Part shown: one piece after another, positions 26,528 to 34,829 of the stretch | Numbering within the stretch: the stretch's first letter is position 1 | Layout: each line of letters opens with the position of its first letter | NCBI GenBank assembly: GCA_035760965.1 | Contig: DASTRY010000027.1 | Location: forward strand, 1-64,000 | DNA: 64,000 nt | Origin: JADGHX01 sp035760965 | Lineage (GTDB): Bacteria > Pseudomonadota > Gammaproteobacteria > Steroidobacterales > Steroidobacteraceae | Direction: 5' to 3' | The notes under the pieces: model-generated | Told to the model about the DNA's origin: nothing | The model's input: the letters and a program-made list of their open reading frames with translations, nothing else | Database searches by the model: none | Position numbers and translations under genes: made by a program

Positions 26528-26690
26528 CTCGCGCGCGTCGGTGCGCGTGCGTCGGCGCCCGTGCATGCGCCGGGCTCGCGCATGCATCGGACTAGCGTGT
26601 GCGCCGGGCTCGTGCATGCGCCGTCGCGCGTGCATACGTCGCTGTCCGTGAATAGGTCGGCGTCCGTGCATGCGCGGATGGACCGACGCC
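26528..26690. repeat. Degenerate GC-alternating repeats (GTGCATGCGC / GCGCCGGGCTCG)
   Basis: Between the small membrane gene and the AraC gene the units CGTGCATGCGC and GCGCCGGGCTCG recur several times with variation, for example around 26559, 26580, 26610 and 26660. The stretch alternates purine and pyrimidine and could adopt non-B form. It encodes no credible protein; an Arg/His/Met-rich frame across it is a by-product of the repeat. Confidence 0.5.
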
Positions 26691-26728
26691 CTCCGCTAAT
26701 GCGTCGCTCTCAGCTCGCGCGGCTCTCG

Positions 26729-27502
26729 CTATGCGCCGTCCGATGCATAGGTCGACGGCGATATCCCGAAGCACTGCCTGAAGGCCGTGCTGAATGCCGC
26801 GGGACTCTCGTAGCCCACGGCCCGCGCCACCTCGGCGACGCTCTTCCCCTCCGCGAGCAGACTGAGCGACGCGAGCAAGCGGCTCTGCCGCCGCCACACG
26901 GCGAGACTCAATCCCGTCTCGTCGAGAAACAACCGCTCGAACGTGCGCAGGCTCGCGCCCCCTACCTCGCCTGCGACAATCTCGAGCGACCGCGGGTCGC
27001 TCGGATGCGCAGTCAGATAGTCCGCGAGCTTCCGCGCACGCTCCGAGCGCGGGCGCGGCAGTGAAAAGGAATCCGGCTTCGCGTCCGCCAGCAACTCGGT
27101 GAGCAACGCGAGCGCGTGCGCATGCCGCGGCCCGCGTTCGGAGACGCGCGGGGTCTCGCACAGGAACAGCACGAGCTCGCGCGCAAGCGCAGGGAGGCCG
27201 AGAACCTGCGGACCCGAATGCCCATCCGCGCCGGTACGCATCGTGCCCGGCTCGAAATAGAGCGCATGCAAGCGGAACGCGCGCGGCGCGAATATCGAAT
27301 GCTCGAGTTTCGCCGGTAACCATAGCGCCTGCATGCACGGATGCACGACATAGACTTCGTCCGTCTCGACGATCGCCGCCGCTTCCGAGATCACGGTCAG
27401 CTGATCGAAGTCGTGCGCATGCCGTTCGATGCGGCCGCCGTGCGGGTAGCCCTCGACGAAAGCGCGTAGCCTTTGAATCGGAGTCGCGCTGTCCGCGGTC
27501 AT
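26729..27502 (-). CDS. AraC-family transcriptional regulator
   Basis: 257 residues. N-terminal cupin-like sensor (RIERHAHDFDQLTVI, HPCMQALWLPAKLEHSI) and C-terminal double helix-turn-helix (VAGEVGGASLRTFERLF; SVAEVARAVGYESPAAFSTAFRQCFGISPS). Layout and lengths match AraC-type regulators related to the NimR/YdhB branch. Its start overlaps the stop of the VOC gene upstream by four bases, so the two are translationally coupled and the VOC protein may produce or remove the ligand. Confidence 0.92.
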   Translation of the reverse strand: MTADSATPIQRLRAFVEGYPHGGRIERHAHDFDQLTVISEAAAIVETDEVYVVHPCMQALWLPAKLEHSIFAPRAFRLHALYFEPGTMRTGADGHSGPQVLGLPALARELVLFLCETPRVSERGPRHAHALALLTELLADAKPDSFSLPRPRSERARKLADYLTAHPSDPRSLEIVAGEVGGASLRTFERLFLDETGLSLAVWRRQSRLLASLSLLAEGKSVAEVARAVGYESPAAFSTAFRQCFGISPSTYASDGA

Positions 27503-27906
27503 CGGCTCTCGCGTACGGCGAGCGCATGCCCCGGCACGTACTCCATGACACAGGCGATGTTGCCCTCGGTGTCGGCGAACTCCGCCACCTTGCCGACGTG
27601 CGGGATATCCACCATGGCGCCGCGGATGGTGCCGCCGGCCGCCTGAATGGCGGCCATGCTCTCGTCGATCGAGCGCACGGAGATCGTACAGCGGAAGCTG
27701 TTGAGCGCACCCGCCGCCGCGGAGCCGCGCCGTTTTGCGATCAGCCCGTGCGTGATTCCGGGGTCGGTCGCAGGGCCCGTCGCAATCAAGTAGAAGTCCG
27801 GCGGGCCCCCGACCTCGAACGTCCAGCCGAACACGCGCTCGTAGAACCTACGCGCCCGCTCGACATCGTCGGCGAAGATCTCGAAGTGCACGACCGAGTT
27901 GGCCAT
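27499..27906 (-). CDS. VOC (glyoxalase/dioxygenase-fold) protein
   Basis: 135 residues, a single VOC domain of two beta-alpha-beta-beta-beta units (VVHFEIFADDVERARRFYERVFGW and the FADTEGN end typical of the fold). Metal ligand candidates are His7 and the Glu of CVMEY. Closest in style to glyoxalase/bleomycin-resistance-like proteins. Function unassigned. First gene of the VOC-araC pair. Confidence 0.88.
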   Translation of the reverse strand: MANSVVHFEIFADDVERARRFYERVFGWTFEVGGPPDFYLIATGPATDPGITHGLIAKRRGSAAAGALNSFRCTISVRSIDESMAAIQAAGGTIRGAMVDIPHVGKVAEFADTEGNIACVMEYVPGHALAVRESR

Positions 27907-27942
27907 GGCGATACTCCCTGAAGCAGCGCCGTAACCCTAACA

Positions 27943-27989
27943 CTGTCGGGACAACGAAAACTCGACAGGTTCTTTCGGAAATCCGACAG
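27943..27989 (-). promoter_or_regulatory. Repeated CTGTCG sites upstream of the VOC-araC pair
   Basis: On the minus strand CTGTCGGATTTCCGA and CTGTCGAGTTTTCG begin exactly 21 bp apart (CGACAG on plus at 27984-27989 and 27963-27968), and a third, inverted copy CCGACAG ends at 27943. Direct repeats two helical turns apart, 40-80 bp ahead of a gene co-transcribed with an AraC-family regulator, fit an autoregulatory operator. This is inferred from pattern and position. Confidence 0.45.
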
Positions 27990-28021
27990 CGTCGAAGGGG
28001 GTACAGCGGGCGCGGACCGGC

Positions 28022-28657
28022 TCACCAGCGCAGCACGCGCGGACCGATCAACAGCCCCACCACCGCAGGGAGGGCGATGCCGATGGTGTACCACGTCGCG
28101 ACGAACGCGGCGGCGGTCTCGTTGCAATGGATCGAATAGAGCACCGCGGCCAGCGCGCCCGCGAGCGCGCCGCTGCTGAAACCCGCGAGCCGCGGCCGAG
28201 TGGGCGCGAACTTGCGGAAGGCCCACAGCACTCCGAGAAACAGCGGGATCGCCAACGATCCGATCAGCCAGGGGCAGACCAGCGAGGTACGGCCCAGCCA
28301 CACCTGCAATCGCTCGCCCGGCGGGGTCGCCGCAAGCTCCGCCACGGCCATTGCGGCAAGCACGACCAGCGGTATCGCCAAGGCAAATGGCAACTTACCG
28401 GGAGCGCTCTCCGGCCGCGCGAGTCGCAAGCACAACCACAACGCGATTCCCGCGAGCGCCAAGCCATACCCCCACTTCATCCAGAACGCGCGCGTGAACA
28501 GCGCGTCCGCGAGATCCGTCCCGAGAAGCAGCAGGATCCCCACGAGCGCGAGCACACCTCCGACGAGCAGCCCTGTCGCGATCCGCATGAGCGCAGCGCC
28601 TGACGGCACGGGCCGCAGATCCGTGGCGAGGCGATCGATGAGGTCACTCGTCTGCAT
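28022..28657 (-). CDS. nrsF: NrsF-type anti-sigma factor (DUF1109)
   Basis: 211 residues, six hydrophobic helices, matching DUF1109/NrsF (LIDRLATDLRPVP at the N-terminus, WYTIGIALPAVVGLLIGPRVL at the end). In Caulobacter NrsF holds the ECF sigma factor SigF at the membrane until oxidant or metal stress. The conserved cysteine pair expected for sensing is partly visible (VCPWLIG and SIHCNE). Its start overlaps the sigF stop by 14 bases. Confidence 0.93.
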   Translation of the reverse strand: MQTSDLIDRLATDLRPVPSGAALMRIATGLLVGGVLALVGILLLLGTDLADALFTRAFWMKWGYGLALAGIALWLCLRLARPESAPGKLPFALAIPLVVLAAMAVAELAATPPGERLQVWLGRTSLVCPWLIGSLAIPLFLGVLWAFRKFAPTRPRLAGFSSGALAGALAAVLYSIHCNETAAAFVATWYTIGIALPAVVGLLIGPRVLRW

Positions 28658-29195
28658 CGGGTTTGCCTCCGCGCCGTTGCGTCAATCGCGCCAGCCCGCG
28701 ATGGATGCTCACTTTCGTCGCCGTGGCGGACTTGCCGGTCCGTTCCGCCGCCTCGTCGATCGAGTGCCCCTCGAGCTTGGTGAGACGGATGGCTTCGCTC
28801 GTCGCGTCGGGTAACGTGGCGAGGAGCTGCGCGACGTCGCGCGCAGCGGCGGTCTGCTCGATATCGTCGGGTGCGAAGAGCTCCGCGCAGTCCTCGACGG
28901 ACACGGCCACCCGGATGCGCCGCCGCCGCAGATGATCGATCAGCTTGTGGCGCGCGATCGCATAGACCCACGCGGTCAGCGGCTGGCTGCGATCGAAGCT
29001 GATTCGGCGTTCATGCATGGCTATCAAGGTCTCCTGGACCAGGTCCTCCGCATCCGCTGCGCCGTCGCCGAGGCGGCGGCGGTAATAGGTCCGCAGGCGT
29101 GCCGAGAGGTCCGCCAACAGCGCCCGATACGCCGCGGCATCGCCGCCGAGACTCAGGAGCATCAACTGCTTCAGTCGGTTTTCGGCCTCAGGCAC
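28644..29195 (-). CDS. sigF: ECF sigma factor, SigF (ECF16-like)
   Basis: 183 residues from a GTG. Sigma region 2 (AEDLVQETLIAMHERRISFDRSQPLTAWVYAIARHKLIDHLRRR) and region 4 (LPDATSEAIRLTKLEGHSIDEAAERTG) are complete. Downstream nrsF (DUF1109) and the divergent DUF2282 operon identify the SigF group known from Caulobacter. The gene's own promoter contains the same GTAACC-N16-CGAA as the divergent target operon, implying autoregulation. Confidence 0.95.
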   Translation of the reverse strand: MPEAENRLKQLMLLSLGGDAAAYRALLADLSARLRTYYRRRLGDGAADAEDLVQETLIAMHERRISFDRSQPLTAWVYAIARHKLIDHLRRRRIRVAVSVEDCAELFAPDDIEQTAAARDVAQLLATLPDATSEAIRLTKLEGHSIDEAAERTGKSATATKVSIHRGLARLTQRRGGKPDADE

Positions 29196-29214
29196 GTCCA
29201 GCCAACATCCTTAG

Positions 29215-29240
29215 TTCGAACAAGGCGCCTCGGGGGTTAC
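29215..29240 (-). promoter_or_regulatory. SigF-type promoter for sigF-nrsF
   Basis: Minus strand GTAACC (29240-29235), 16 bases, CGAA (29218-29215). This equals the -35/-10 pattern established for Caulobacter SigF. It ends 20 bp ahead of the sigF start codon. Confidence 0.85.
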
Positions 29241-29263
29241 ACCGGCGCAGCGGGCGCGCCAAT

Positions 29264-29289
29264 GTAACCCAAAGGGTACCCGCTGCGAA
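29264..29289 (+). promoter_or_regulatory. SigF-type promoter for the bufferin operon
   Basis: GTAACC (29264-29269), 16 bases, CGAA (29286-29289), 37 bp ahead of bufA. Same elements and same spacing as the promoter facing the other way 24 bp to the left. Confidence 0.88.
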
Positions 29290-29325
29290 CTCGTCGAGGT
29301 CAGTCACCCACACGAGGAATGCACC

Positions 29326-29601
29326 ATGAGAACCACTGCCACTCTGGCCACGCTCGCCCTGACGGCGCTCGCTTCCGGACTTGCCCTCGCGGAGGACATG
29401 CCCAAGGACAAAGGTGCCATGGAAAAGTGCTACGGCGTTGCGCTGGCCGGCAAGAACGACTGCAAGGCCGGAGCAGGCACCAGCTGCGCCGGAACATCCA
29501 AGACCGACTACCAGGGCGACGCGTGGCGCTATGTGCCGAAGGGCACCTGCACCACGATCAAGACCCCCCACGGCATGGGCTCCCTGACTGCGAAGTCCTG
29601 A
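29326..29601 (+). CDS. bufA1: Bufferin precursor (DUF2282), copper-binding RiPP
   Basis: 91 residues: signal peptide 1-22, then a short cysteine-bearing core with Cys35, Cys46, Cys54 and Cys75 in the DUF2282 contexts (EKCYGVALAGKNDC, GTSCAG, WRYVPKGTC). In characterised bufferins the MNIO enzyme BufB with BufC converts cysteines of this precursor to thiooxazole-type copper-binding groups and the product is exported to the periplasm. All partners are adjacent. Function is by family knowledge. Confidence 0.92.
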   Translation: MRTTATLATLALTALASGLALAEDMPKDKGAMEKCYGVALAGKNDCKAGAGTSCAGTSKTDYQGDAWRYVPKGTCTTIKTPHGMGSLTAKS

Positions 29602-29621
29602 ACGACGCGCGCAGGTCTCCC

Positions 29622-30473
29622 ATGAATCCGACCGCGGGACTCGGCTTCAGGCCCGAGTATTTCGAGCACGCACTGGCCTGCGCGCGAGCGGGCCAGTGGT
29701 ACGAGATTCACGCGGAGAACTACATGGTCGACGGCGGGCCGCGCCTCGCGATGCTCGAAGCGCTGCGCGGCGCCTTCCCGATTTCGGTGCACGGCGTCGG
29801 TCTATCGCTCGCCGCGGATTGCGATCCGGATGCGGCGCACCTGGCACGACTGTGTCAGGTGGCGCGGCGGGCCGAGCCATTCTTGATCTCCGAGCATCTC
29901 GCGTGGTCCACCTTCGACGGCTTCTCCGTGCCGGACCTGCTGCCGTTTCCGCGAACACACGCCGCGCTCGCACGAATCGCGAACAACATCGACATCGTGC
30001 AGAACGCGCTGCGGCGCCGGATTCTGATCGAGAACCCTTCGCTGTACGTGCAACTGCCAGGGCACGAGCTCGCAGAGTGCGATTTCCTGGCGGAGCTCGT
30101 ACGTCGTACTGGATGCGGGCTGCTGGTGGACGTGAACAACGTGTATGTGAGCTCGCGCAATCTCGGATTCGATGCGAGCGAGTATCTCGCCGCGTTGCCG
30201 AGCGCCGCGATCGGCGAGATTCATCTTGCGGGCCACACGGTCGACGCGCGCGCCGGATTACTGATCGACACGCACGATGCGCCGGTGACGGAGCCCGTCT
30301 GGCACCTGTACACAGCTCTGATAGAGCGCATCGGCCCGCGGCCCACGCTCATCGAGCGTGACGACAACCTCCCCGCGTTCGACGAACTGATGGAGGAACG
30401 CGAGCGCGCGCATGCCGCGCTACGCGGCGGACCTTCGTCGCACGATTACGCGGAGCTCGCAGTCAATGGCTGA
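29622..30473 (+). CDS. bufB: MNIO (DUF692) multinuclear iron oxidase of bufferin maturation
   Basis: 283 residues from the ATG at 29622. TIM-barrel DUF692 with its metal ligand series: EIHAENYM, VHGVGLSL, SEHLAWS, LIENPS, LVDVNNVYVS, HLAGHT and LIERD. MNIOs oxidatively rearrange cysteine residues of peptide precursors using a mixed-valent iron cluster. Genes for precursor (upstream, 20 bp) and partner (downstream, eight-base overlap) flank it. Confidence 0.95.
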   Translation: MNPTAGLGFRPEYFEHALACARAGQWYEIHAENYMVDGGPRLAMLEALRGAFPISVHGVGLSLAADCDPDAAHLARLCQVARRAEPFLISEHLAWSTFDGFSVPDLLPFPRTHAALARIANNIDIVQNALRRRILIENPSLYVQLPGHELAECDFLAELVRRTGCGLLVDVNNVYVSSRNLGFDASEYLAALPSAAIGEIHLAGHTVDARAGLLIDTHDAPVTEPVWHLYTALIERIGPRPTLIERDDNLPAFDELMEERERAHAALRGGPSSHDYAELAVNG

Positions 30474-31212
30474 TCTCGCGTCATTTCAGCGCGCATTCGG
30501 TCGGGCGCTGCTCGATGGCTCGAGCGCCCTCCCCTTCGCGACGGCGGTGGCGATTCATCGCAACACGGTCATGAAGGGACTGATCGATGCGCTGGCCGCG
30601 AACTACCCCACCGTGGCGCAACTCGTCGGCGAGGACTGGTTCAGAGCGTGCGCGCTCGAATATGTCGGCCGCTATCCCACACGATCGCCGGTGCTCGCCG
30701 TCTACGGCGCAGAATTCCCGCATTTCCTCGCGCAATTCCCGCCCGCCGGCGAGCTGCCCTATCTGGCAGAAGTTGCTCGGATCGATCGGATGTGGGTGGA
30801 GGCACACACGTCCGCCGACGCCACCGTGCTGACGGCAGCGTCCTTGGCGCGATTAGCACCGGACGCACTCGCCGCGGGGCGCATGACATTGCACCCCGCC
30901 GCGCGGTTCGCAACGGTGCGGCACTCAGCCGCGACGATCTGGATTCACCACCGGACTGCGCGAGCGAACGACGCGCTGACCGTCACAGGTGATGAGGAAG
31001 GAATTCTTCTCACTCGGCCTCGCGGCGCCGTCGAGCACACGACGGTCGCTTGCAGCGCTGTAGCGCTCCTCGAGCAACTGCGCGCGGGCACCACGCTCGC
31101 AGTTGCGGTTGCCGCGGCACTGGAAGCCGACGCCGATCTCGACGTCACAAGCACACTCGCGCGCGCCCTCGCGGCGGGCGCCTTCACACAGTTCTCGGAG
31201 ATGCAGTCGTGA
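30466..31212 (+). CDS. bufC: DUF2063 bufferin maturation partner
   Basis: 248 residues from the ATG at 30466 that overlaps bufB by eight bases. N-terminal DUF2063 domain (FQRAFGRALLDG, AIHRNTVMKGLIDALAANYPTV, DWFRACALEYV) and a more variable C-terminal domain. In MNIO systems this protein recruits the precursor peptide to the enzyme, although databases often label it putative DNA-binding. Coupled by overlap to both neighbours. Confidence 0.93.
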   Translation: MADLASFQRAFGRALLDGSSALPFATAVAIHRNTVMKGLIDALAANYPTVAQLVGEDWFRACALEYVGRYPTRSPVLAVYGAEFPHFLAQFPPAGELPYLAEVARIDRMWVEAHTSADATVLTAASLARLAPDALAAGRMTLHPAARFATVRHSAATIWIHHRTARANDALTVTGDEEGILLTRPRGAVEHTTVACSAVALLEQLRAGTTLAVAVAAALEADADLDVTSTLARALAAGAFTQFSEMQS

Positions 31213-31673
31213 ACACGCACGCTCATGGCATTTCGTTGATGGCACAGCGAGTGTCGCGCCCCCTCACCTCGAGGATCGAGCGCCTGCTGCCCGATTGGCT
31301 GTTGCTGTTGGTTGCGCGACTCGGAATCGCGAGCGTCTTCTTCCTCTCCGGGAGGACGAAAGTCACGGGCCTGCTGACGATCACACCGTCCACTTACGCG
31401 CTGTTCGCAGACGAGTATCGCGTGCCCCTGCTCTCACCCGAAGTCGCGGCTCACGTCGCGACATATTCCGAACACCTCTTTCCGATCCTGCTCACGCTCG
31501 GCCTGTTCACGCGCCTCTCCGCGCTCGCTCTGCTGGGTATGACCCTCGTCATCGAAGTGTTCGTCTATCCCGATGCCTGGCCCACTCATCTGAGCTGGGC
31601 GGCCATTCTGCTGCCGCTCGTCGCGAAAGGGGGCGGCACGCTCTCCCTCGATCACTTGCTCGCGAAACGCTAG
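31209..31673 (+). CDS. DoxX-family membrane protein of the bufferin operon
   Basis: 154 residues if the GTG overlapping the bufC stop is used; an ATG at 31239 with no overlap would give 144. Four helices with DoxX features (LLLLVARLGIASVFFLSGRTKVTGLL, LTLGLFTRLSALALLGMTLVIE, HLSWAAILLPLVAKGGG). DoxX genes close DUF2282-DUF692-DUF2063 operons in many proteobacteria (gig/buf type); the role is not established, perhaps redox or quinone-linked support of the modification. Confidence 0.9.
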   Translation: MNTHAHGISLMAQRVSRPLTSRIERLLPDWLLLLVARLGIASVFFLSGRTKVTGLLTITPSTYALFADEYRVPLLSPEVAAHVATYSEHLFPILLTLGLFTRLSALALLGMTLVIEVFVYPDAWPTHLSWAAILLPLVAKGGGTLSLDHLLAKR

Positions 31674-31835
31674 CGCCCGCGAAAAGTCAGCGGTCGAGCC
31701 GGCGCTCATGTCCGGCTCCCCGCCCGTTTGCCGTCTCATCCGATGCCAGCACTGCAAAGGAGAGTCCGCTCTCCGATGCAGACGGCTCGACTTCCTCCTG
31801 TGGGCGTGCGTCGTTTGATTGCGCTATCCCGCGTT

Positions 31836-31873
31836 CGCCGCTGGCTTTCAGAGGGTCCAGCGGCGTTTTTTTT
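31836..31873 (+). terminator. Rho-independent terminator of the bufferin operon
   Basis: Perfect 9-bp stem CGCCGCTGG / CCAGCGGCG with a 12-base loop, followed directly by eight T residues on the plus strand. It lies 163 bp after the doxX stop, and the convergent CadC-like gene ends 28 bp further on. A smaller hairpin, GGAGAG / CTCTCC, sits earlier in the same 3' region near 31760. Confidence 0.88.
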
Positions 31874-31900
31874 GCGGGTCGGACGACACGCGCGTCCCTA

Positions 31901-34015
31901 TCAGCGAAGCGGAATGCGATAGATGTTCCGCAGCCGTTCCGACGTGGTGAACGCGTAGGTGTCGGGATCAGGTCCGGGAAAGAATCCGTCCGTCGGATGA
32001 GGGATGGTGCCCTCGTCTCGGCGCACCGGCAGAGCAGGTATCTCGGGCGGAGCATCCTCGACGAGCGGGATCGGGAGCGTGCGCCCGTGTGTGAACGAAT
32101 CGCCGTCCTTCGGACCGATCTCGAGATACACCCTGCTGCCGTCGGCCGACCAGCGCGTCGGCCAATACCCTTCGAGCGACCACCGCACAGCGCCCTCGAC
32201 GAGGTCCACGATGGAAGTCGCGCCGCGCCCGGCGACGACGTTCTGCACCGCCGCCCAGCGACCCGTCGGCGACACGCTGTGGAAGTCGAGTATCGGCGTC
32301 TGCCACGCGCGCTGCGCGTCGCGGCCATTGTCCTCGATGCGATACAGGTAATTGGCCCGCTCTCCGAGCGAGCGAAAGAAGAGTCGCCGATCCCCGGCGA
32401 AGACGGGCTGATCTGCGTCGCGTACGAGAATGTGAGGCGGCGCGTGCCGATCGAGCGCTGCAATCCAGATGTCCGCGCCGCCGTTGCGATCCACCGTGAA
32501 CGCCACCTCCTGCTCGTCCGGCGAGATGTCGTAGCCGGCCCTCGCGACTGCGAAGCCCGGCAGCACTGGCTGCTGCTGACCCGTCCGGATATCGAGACAC
32601 CAGAGCGTGGCGGGATCACCCGAGCTGCGCGCCGCGAGAAAGTACAGGCGCTGCGCATCGCGAGACAGCCGCGGCGCGGAGGCGACGTTTTCCTTAGTCA
32701 GGCGTCGCGCGCCGGTCGCGTCGTGAATCCAGATGGCCTGCCGCAACTGGCCGAGCGAGGTGACGAGCGAGCGGCCGTCGGGCGCCACAGCAACACCCTC
32801 CTCTTCGGACGGACCGAAGGTGATCTGGTGCACCTGACCGCGCGGGTAACGCTGGCGCCACAAGTGCGAGTGGCCGCCCACATCGGCGGCGAAGTACATC
32901 CACTTGCCATCCGGCGACCACGCGGCCGCCTGACACGCCCCGACCGGACCGACCGGCGTGCCCGCCGAGCTGCCATCGAACGGCACGAGCCGGCAGCGCT
33001 GCCATTGCCCGGCGCGATCCATCTCGACGATGAGGACCGAGCGCCGATCCGGAGACAGGTAGGAATAGTGCGCCATGCCGCGCTCGTGGCTCGGGAAGTA
33101 CAGGTCGCGCGCACCGGCGCGATCGTCCGCGGAAGTCACGACGCCCATGTGCAAGCCGCCGCGCAGCTCCGAGAACATGAGCTGATGAGCGCCGATCCAG
33201 GTCAGACCAGCCGCATTGCCGACGAGCAGCGTCGGTGCGCCGCCCGTGATCGGAACGGTCCACGTGTCCCAGCTCAGCAGGTCGTGCCGCTTCTGGATGA
33301 AGGTGTACGCGACGCGCGTGCCGTCGGCACTGAATGTCGGCGCATAGATCGGGCCGGGCACGTCCGTGAGCCGCACCGGTACGCCGTCCGGCAGCAGCTT
33401 CACGTAGACCTGGCCGTAACTCAGAAAGGAAGAACCGCCGCCGATGAATGCGAGCATGCGGCCGTCGGGAGATAGCGCGGGCGCCGTGGCGGAATCGCTC
33501 AGGTCGGTCAAGGCTTCGTAGCTCGCCGGCGCCGCCGTCGGCGCGGTGCGCAGCGAAAACAACGCCATCGCAGCGAGCACGACACCTGCGGCCAACCCGG
33601 CGCCCGCAACCGCGCGGCGCTCATATCGATACCGCCGGCCGGAAAGCTCCAGCGCGCCGCTCGCCGGAACCGCCGGCGCGCAGACGGCGTGAACCGGAGC
33701 GACGAACTTGAAGCCGCGTCCGGGCACCGTGAGGATGAAGCGCCGCTCGCCCGCGGCCTCCCCCAGCGCCTTGCGCAGCATCAGGATGCACTGATTGAGA
33801 TTGTTTTCCTCGACGACCGTGTTGGGCCACACGGCGTGCATGAGCGAGCGCTTCTCGACGAGCTCACCCGCGCGCTCGACGAGATACCGCAGGGCATCGT
33901 ACGCGCGCGCCGGCAGCACGATGTGCTCGCCGGCGCCCGAGACCAGCACCTGCATCCGGGTATCCAGGCGGAAGCCGCCGAATTCGTAGTCCGTCTGCGT
34001 GTTCAGCTGGTCCAT
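31901..34015 (-). CDS. CadC-like membrane regulator: winged helix, one helix, TolB-type beta-propeller
   Basis: 704 residues. OmpR/PhoB-type winged helix at 10-110 (RAYDALRYLVERAGELVEKRSLMHAVWPNTVVEENNLNQ, RFILTVPGRGFKF), no receiver domain, a membrane helix around 140-160, then a large periplasmic WD40/PD40 propeller (SPDGRMLAFIG, SADGTRVAYTF, SPDGKWMYFAA). It resembles ToxR/CadC one-component regulators: periplasmic sensing transmitted directly to DNA. Target genes unknown; it is convergent with the bufferin operon and divergent from the next gene. Confidence 0.92.
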   Translation of the reverse strand: MDQLNTQTDYEFGGFRLDTRMQVLVSGAGEHIVLPARAYDALRYLVERAGELVEKRSLMHAVWPNTVVEENNLNQCILMLRKALGEAAGERRFILTVPGRGFKFVAPVHAVCAPAVPASGALELSGRRYRYERRAVAGAGLAAGVVLAAMALFSLRTAPTAAPASYEALTDLSDSATAPALSPDGRMLAFIGGGSSFLSYGQVYVKLLPDGVPVRLTDVPGPIYAPTFSADGTRVAYTFIQKRHDLLSWDTWTVPITGGAPTLLVGNAAGLTWIGAHQLMFSELRGGLHMGVVTSADDRAGARDLYFPSHERGMAHYSYLSPDRRSVLIVEMDRAGQWQRCRLVPFDGSSAGTPVGPVGACQAAAWSPDGKWMYFAADVGGHSHLWRQRYPRGQVHQITFGPSEEEGVAVAPDGRSLVTSLGQLRQAIWIHDATGARRLTKENVASAPRLSRDAQRLYFLAARSSGDPATLWCLDIRTGQQQPVLPGFAVARAGYDISPDEQEVAFTVDRNGGADIWIAALDRHAPPHILVRDADQPVFAGDRRLFFRSLGERANYLYRIEDNGRDAQRAWQTPILDFHSVSPTGRWAAVQNVVAGRGATSIVDLVEGAVRWSLEGYWPTRWSADGSRVYLEIGPKDGDSFTHGRTLPIPLVEDAPPEIPALPVRRDEGTIPHPTDGFFPGPDPDTYAFTTSERLRNIYRIPLR

Positions 34016-34163
34016 TGCGGACGCCGTCGTTCTTCTCGCGCAGGAACGTACCGTCGACTATACGCTCATGCATCTTCATATCGATTCACATCTTGCCAAA
34101 GCCGGCTCAGCGCATCCGCGGCATGTTCGGGCGGTGCATCTATCACCGGACGGAGTCACGAAC

Positions 34164-34733
34164 ATGAGAAAAGCGGCTTCTATCAGCAAAGTCATGCGGT
34201 TGGGCGCGTTGTGGAGCCTCGCGCTGCTGGGTCTGGGCGTGGCCCAGTACGCCGGCGCGAGTTGCGGACGCACGCCGGCCGCGGCCCCGCAGCCCGGTCG
34301 AGTCCAGGCCGACGGGCTCGTGCCGGTCGGATTCTGGCAAGGCGGAGACGACGACGACGCTGCCATCGTTGGATTATGGAAATTCCGGTTCGTCGCCGGC
34401 CGTGACGAGATCGACGCGGGGTATGTGACCTGGCATGCGGACGGCACCGAGCTCATGAACTCGGGACGCGCACCGATGACGGGCAGCTTCTGCATGGGCG
34501 TGTGGCGTCAGATCGGACGCGACACTTACAAGCTGAACCACTTCGCGATGGCGTGGGACGACAGCGGTACGAACTTCGTCGCGCTCGTCAACATCCGCGA
34601 AGAGGTCAAAGTGGATCGCACAGGCAAAAAATATTCCGGCACCTTCGTGCAGACGATCTACTCGCCCGACGGCAGCAACGTTCTGCAACAGATCAAGGGC
34701 CTCGTCAGTGCCACGCGCGTGACACCGGATTGA
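34164..34733 (+). CDS. Exported protein of unknown function
   Basis: 189 residues from the ATG at 34164. Signal peptide (KVMRLGALWSLALLGLGVAQYAGA), then an acidic loop (GGDDDDAA) and a compact beta-rich domain beginning IVGLWKFRFVAG, with GYVTWHADGTELMNSGRAP and FCMGVWRQIGRDTYKLNHFAMAWD, a pattern seen in a widespread family of uncharacterised exported, lipocalin-like proteins. Function not known. Confidence 0.85.
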   Translation: MRKAASISKVMRLGALWSLALLGLGVAQYAGASCGRTPAAAPQPGRVQADGLVPVGFWQGGDDDDAAIVGLWKFRFVAGRDEIDAGYVTWHADGTELMNSGRAPMTGSFCMGVWRQIGRDTYKLNHFAMAWDDSGTNFVALVNIREEVKVDRTGKKYSGTFVQTIYSPDGSNVLQQIKGLVSATRVTPD

Positions 34734-34801
34734 AGCCGGCGAGCGCATTCGCGAACAACGCGAGTGCGCTCGCGCGTGCGCGTCGAGTGCGTTTTCGATC
34801 C

Positions 34802-34829
34802 CATCGGACCTAGTGCTTATTGTCCGATG
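34802..34829. promoter_or_regulatory. Split palindrome CATCGGAC-N12-GTCCGATG upstream of the diguanylate cyclase
   Basis: Perfect 8-bp arms at 34802-34809 (read with the preceding C) and 34822-34829. The left arm continues as TCGGACCTAG, identical over ten bases to the GH63-promoter palindrome, with a degraded right half at N4 spacing and a full right half 8 bp further on. Probably a variant of the recurrent window motif. Confidence 0.45.

Noticed and set aside
26366..26671. Minus-strand frame with repeated RRMHGRR-like units
   Set aside because: Produced by the degenerate GTGCATGCGC repeats and overlapping a supported small gene; not a credible protein.
31728..31922. 64-codon plus-strand frame after the bufferin operon
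   Set aside because: It runs through the terminator hairpin and T-run and has no ribosome site.
31103..33475. 790-codon plus-strand frame antisense to the CadC-like gene
   Set aside because: Overlaps bufC, doxX, the terminator and the CadC-like gene; composition is noncoding.
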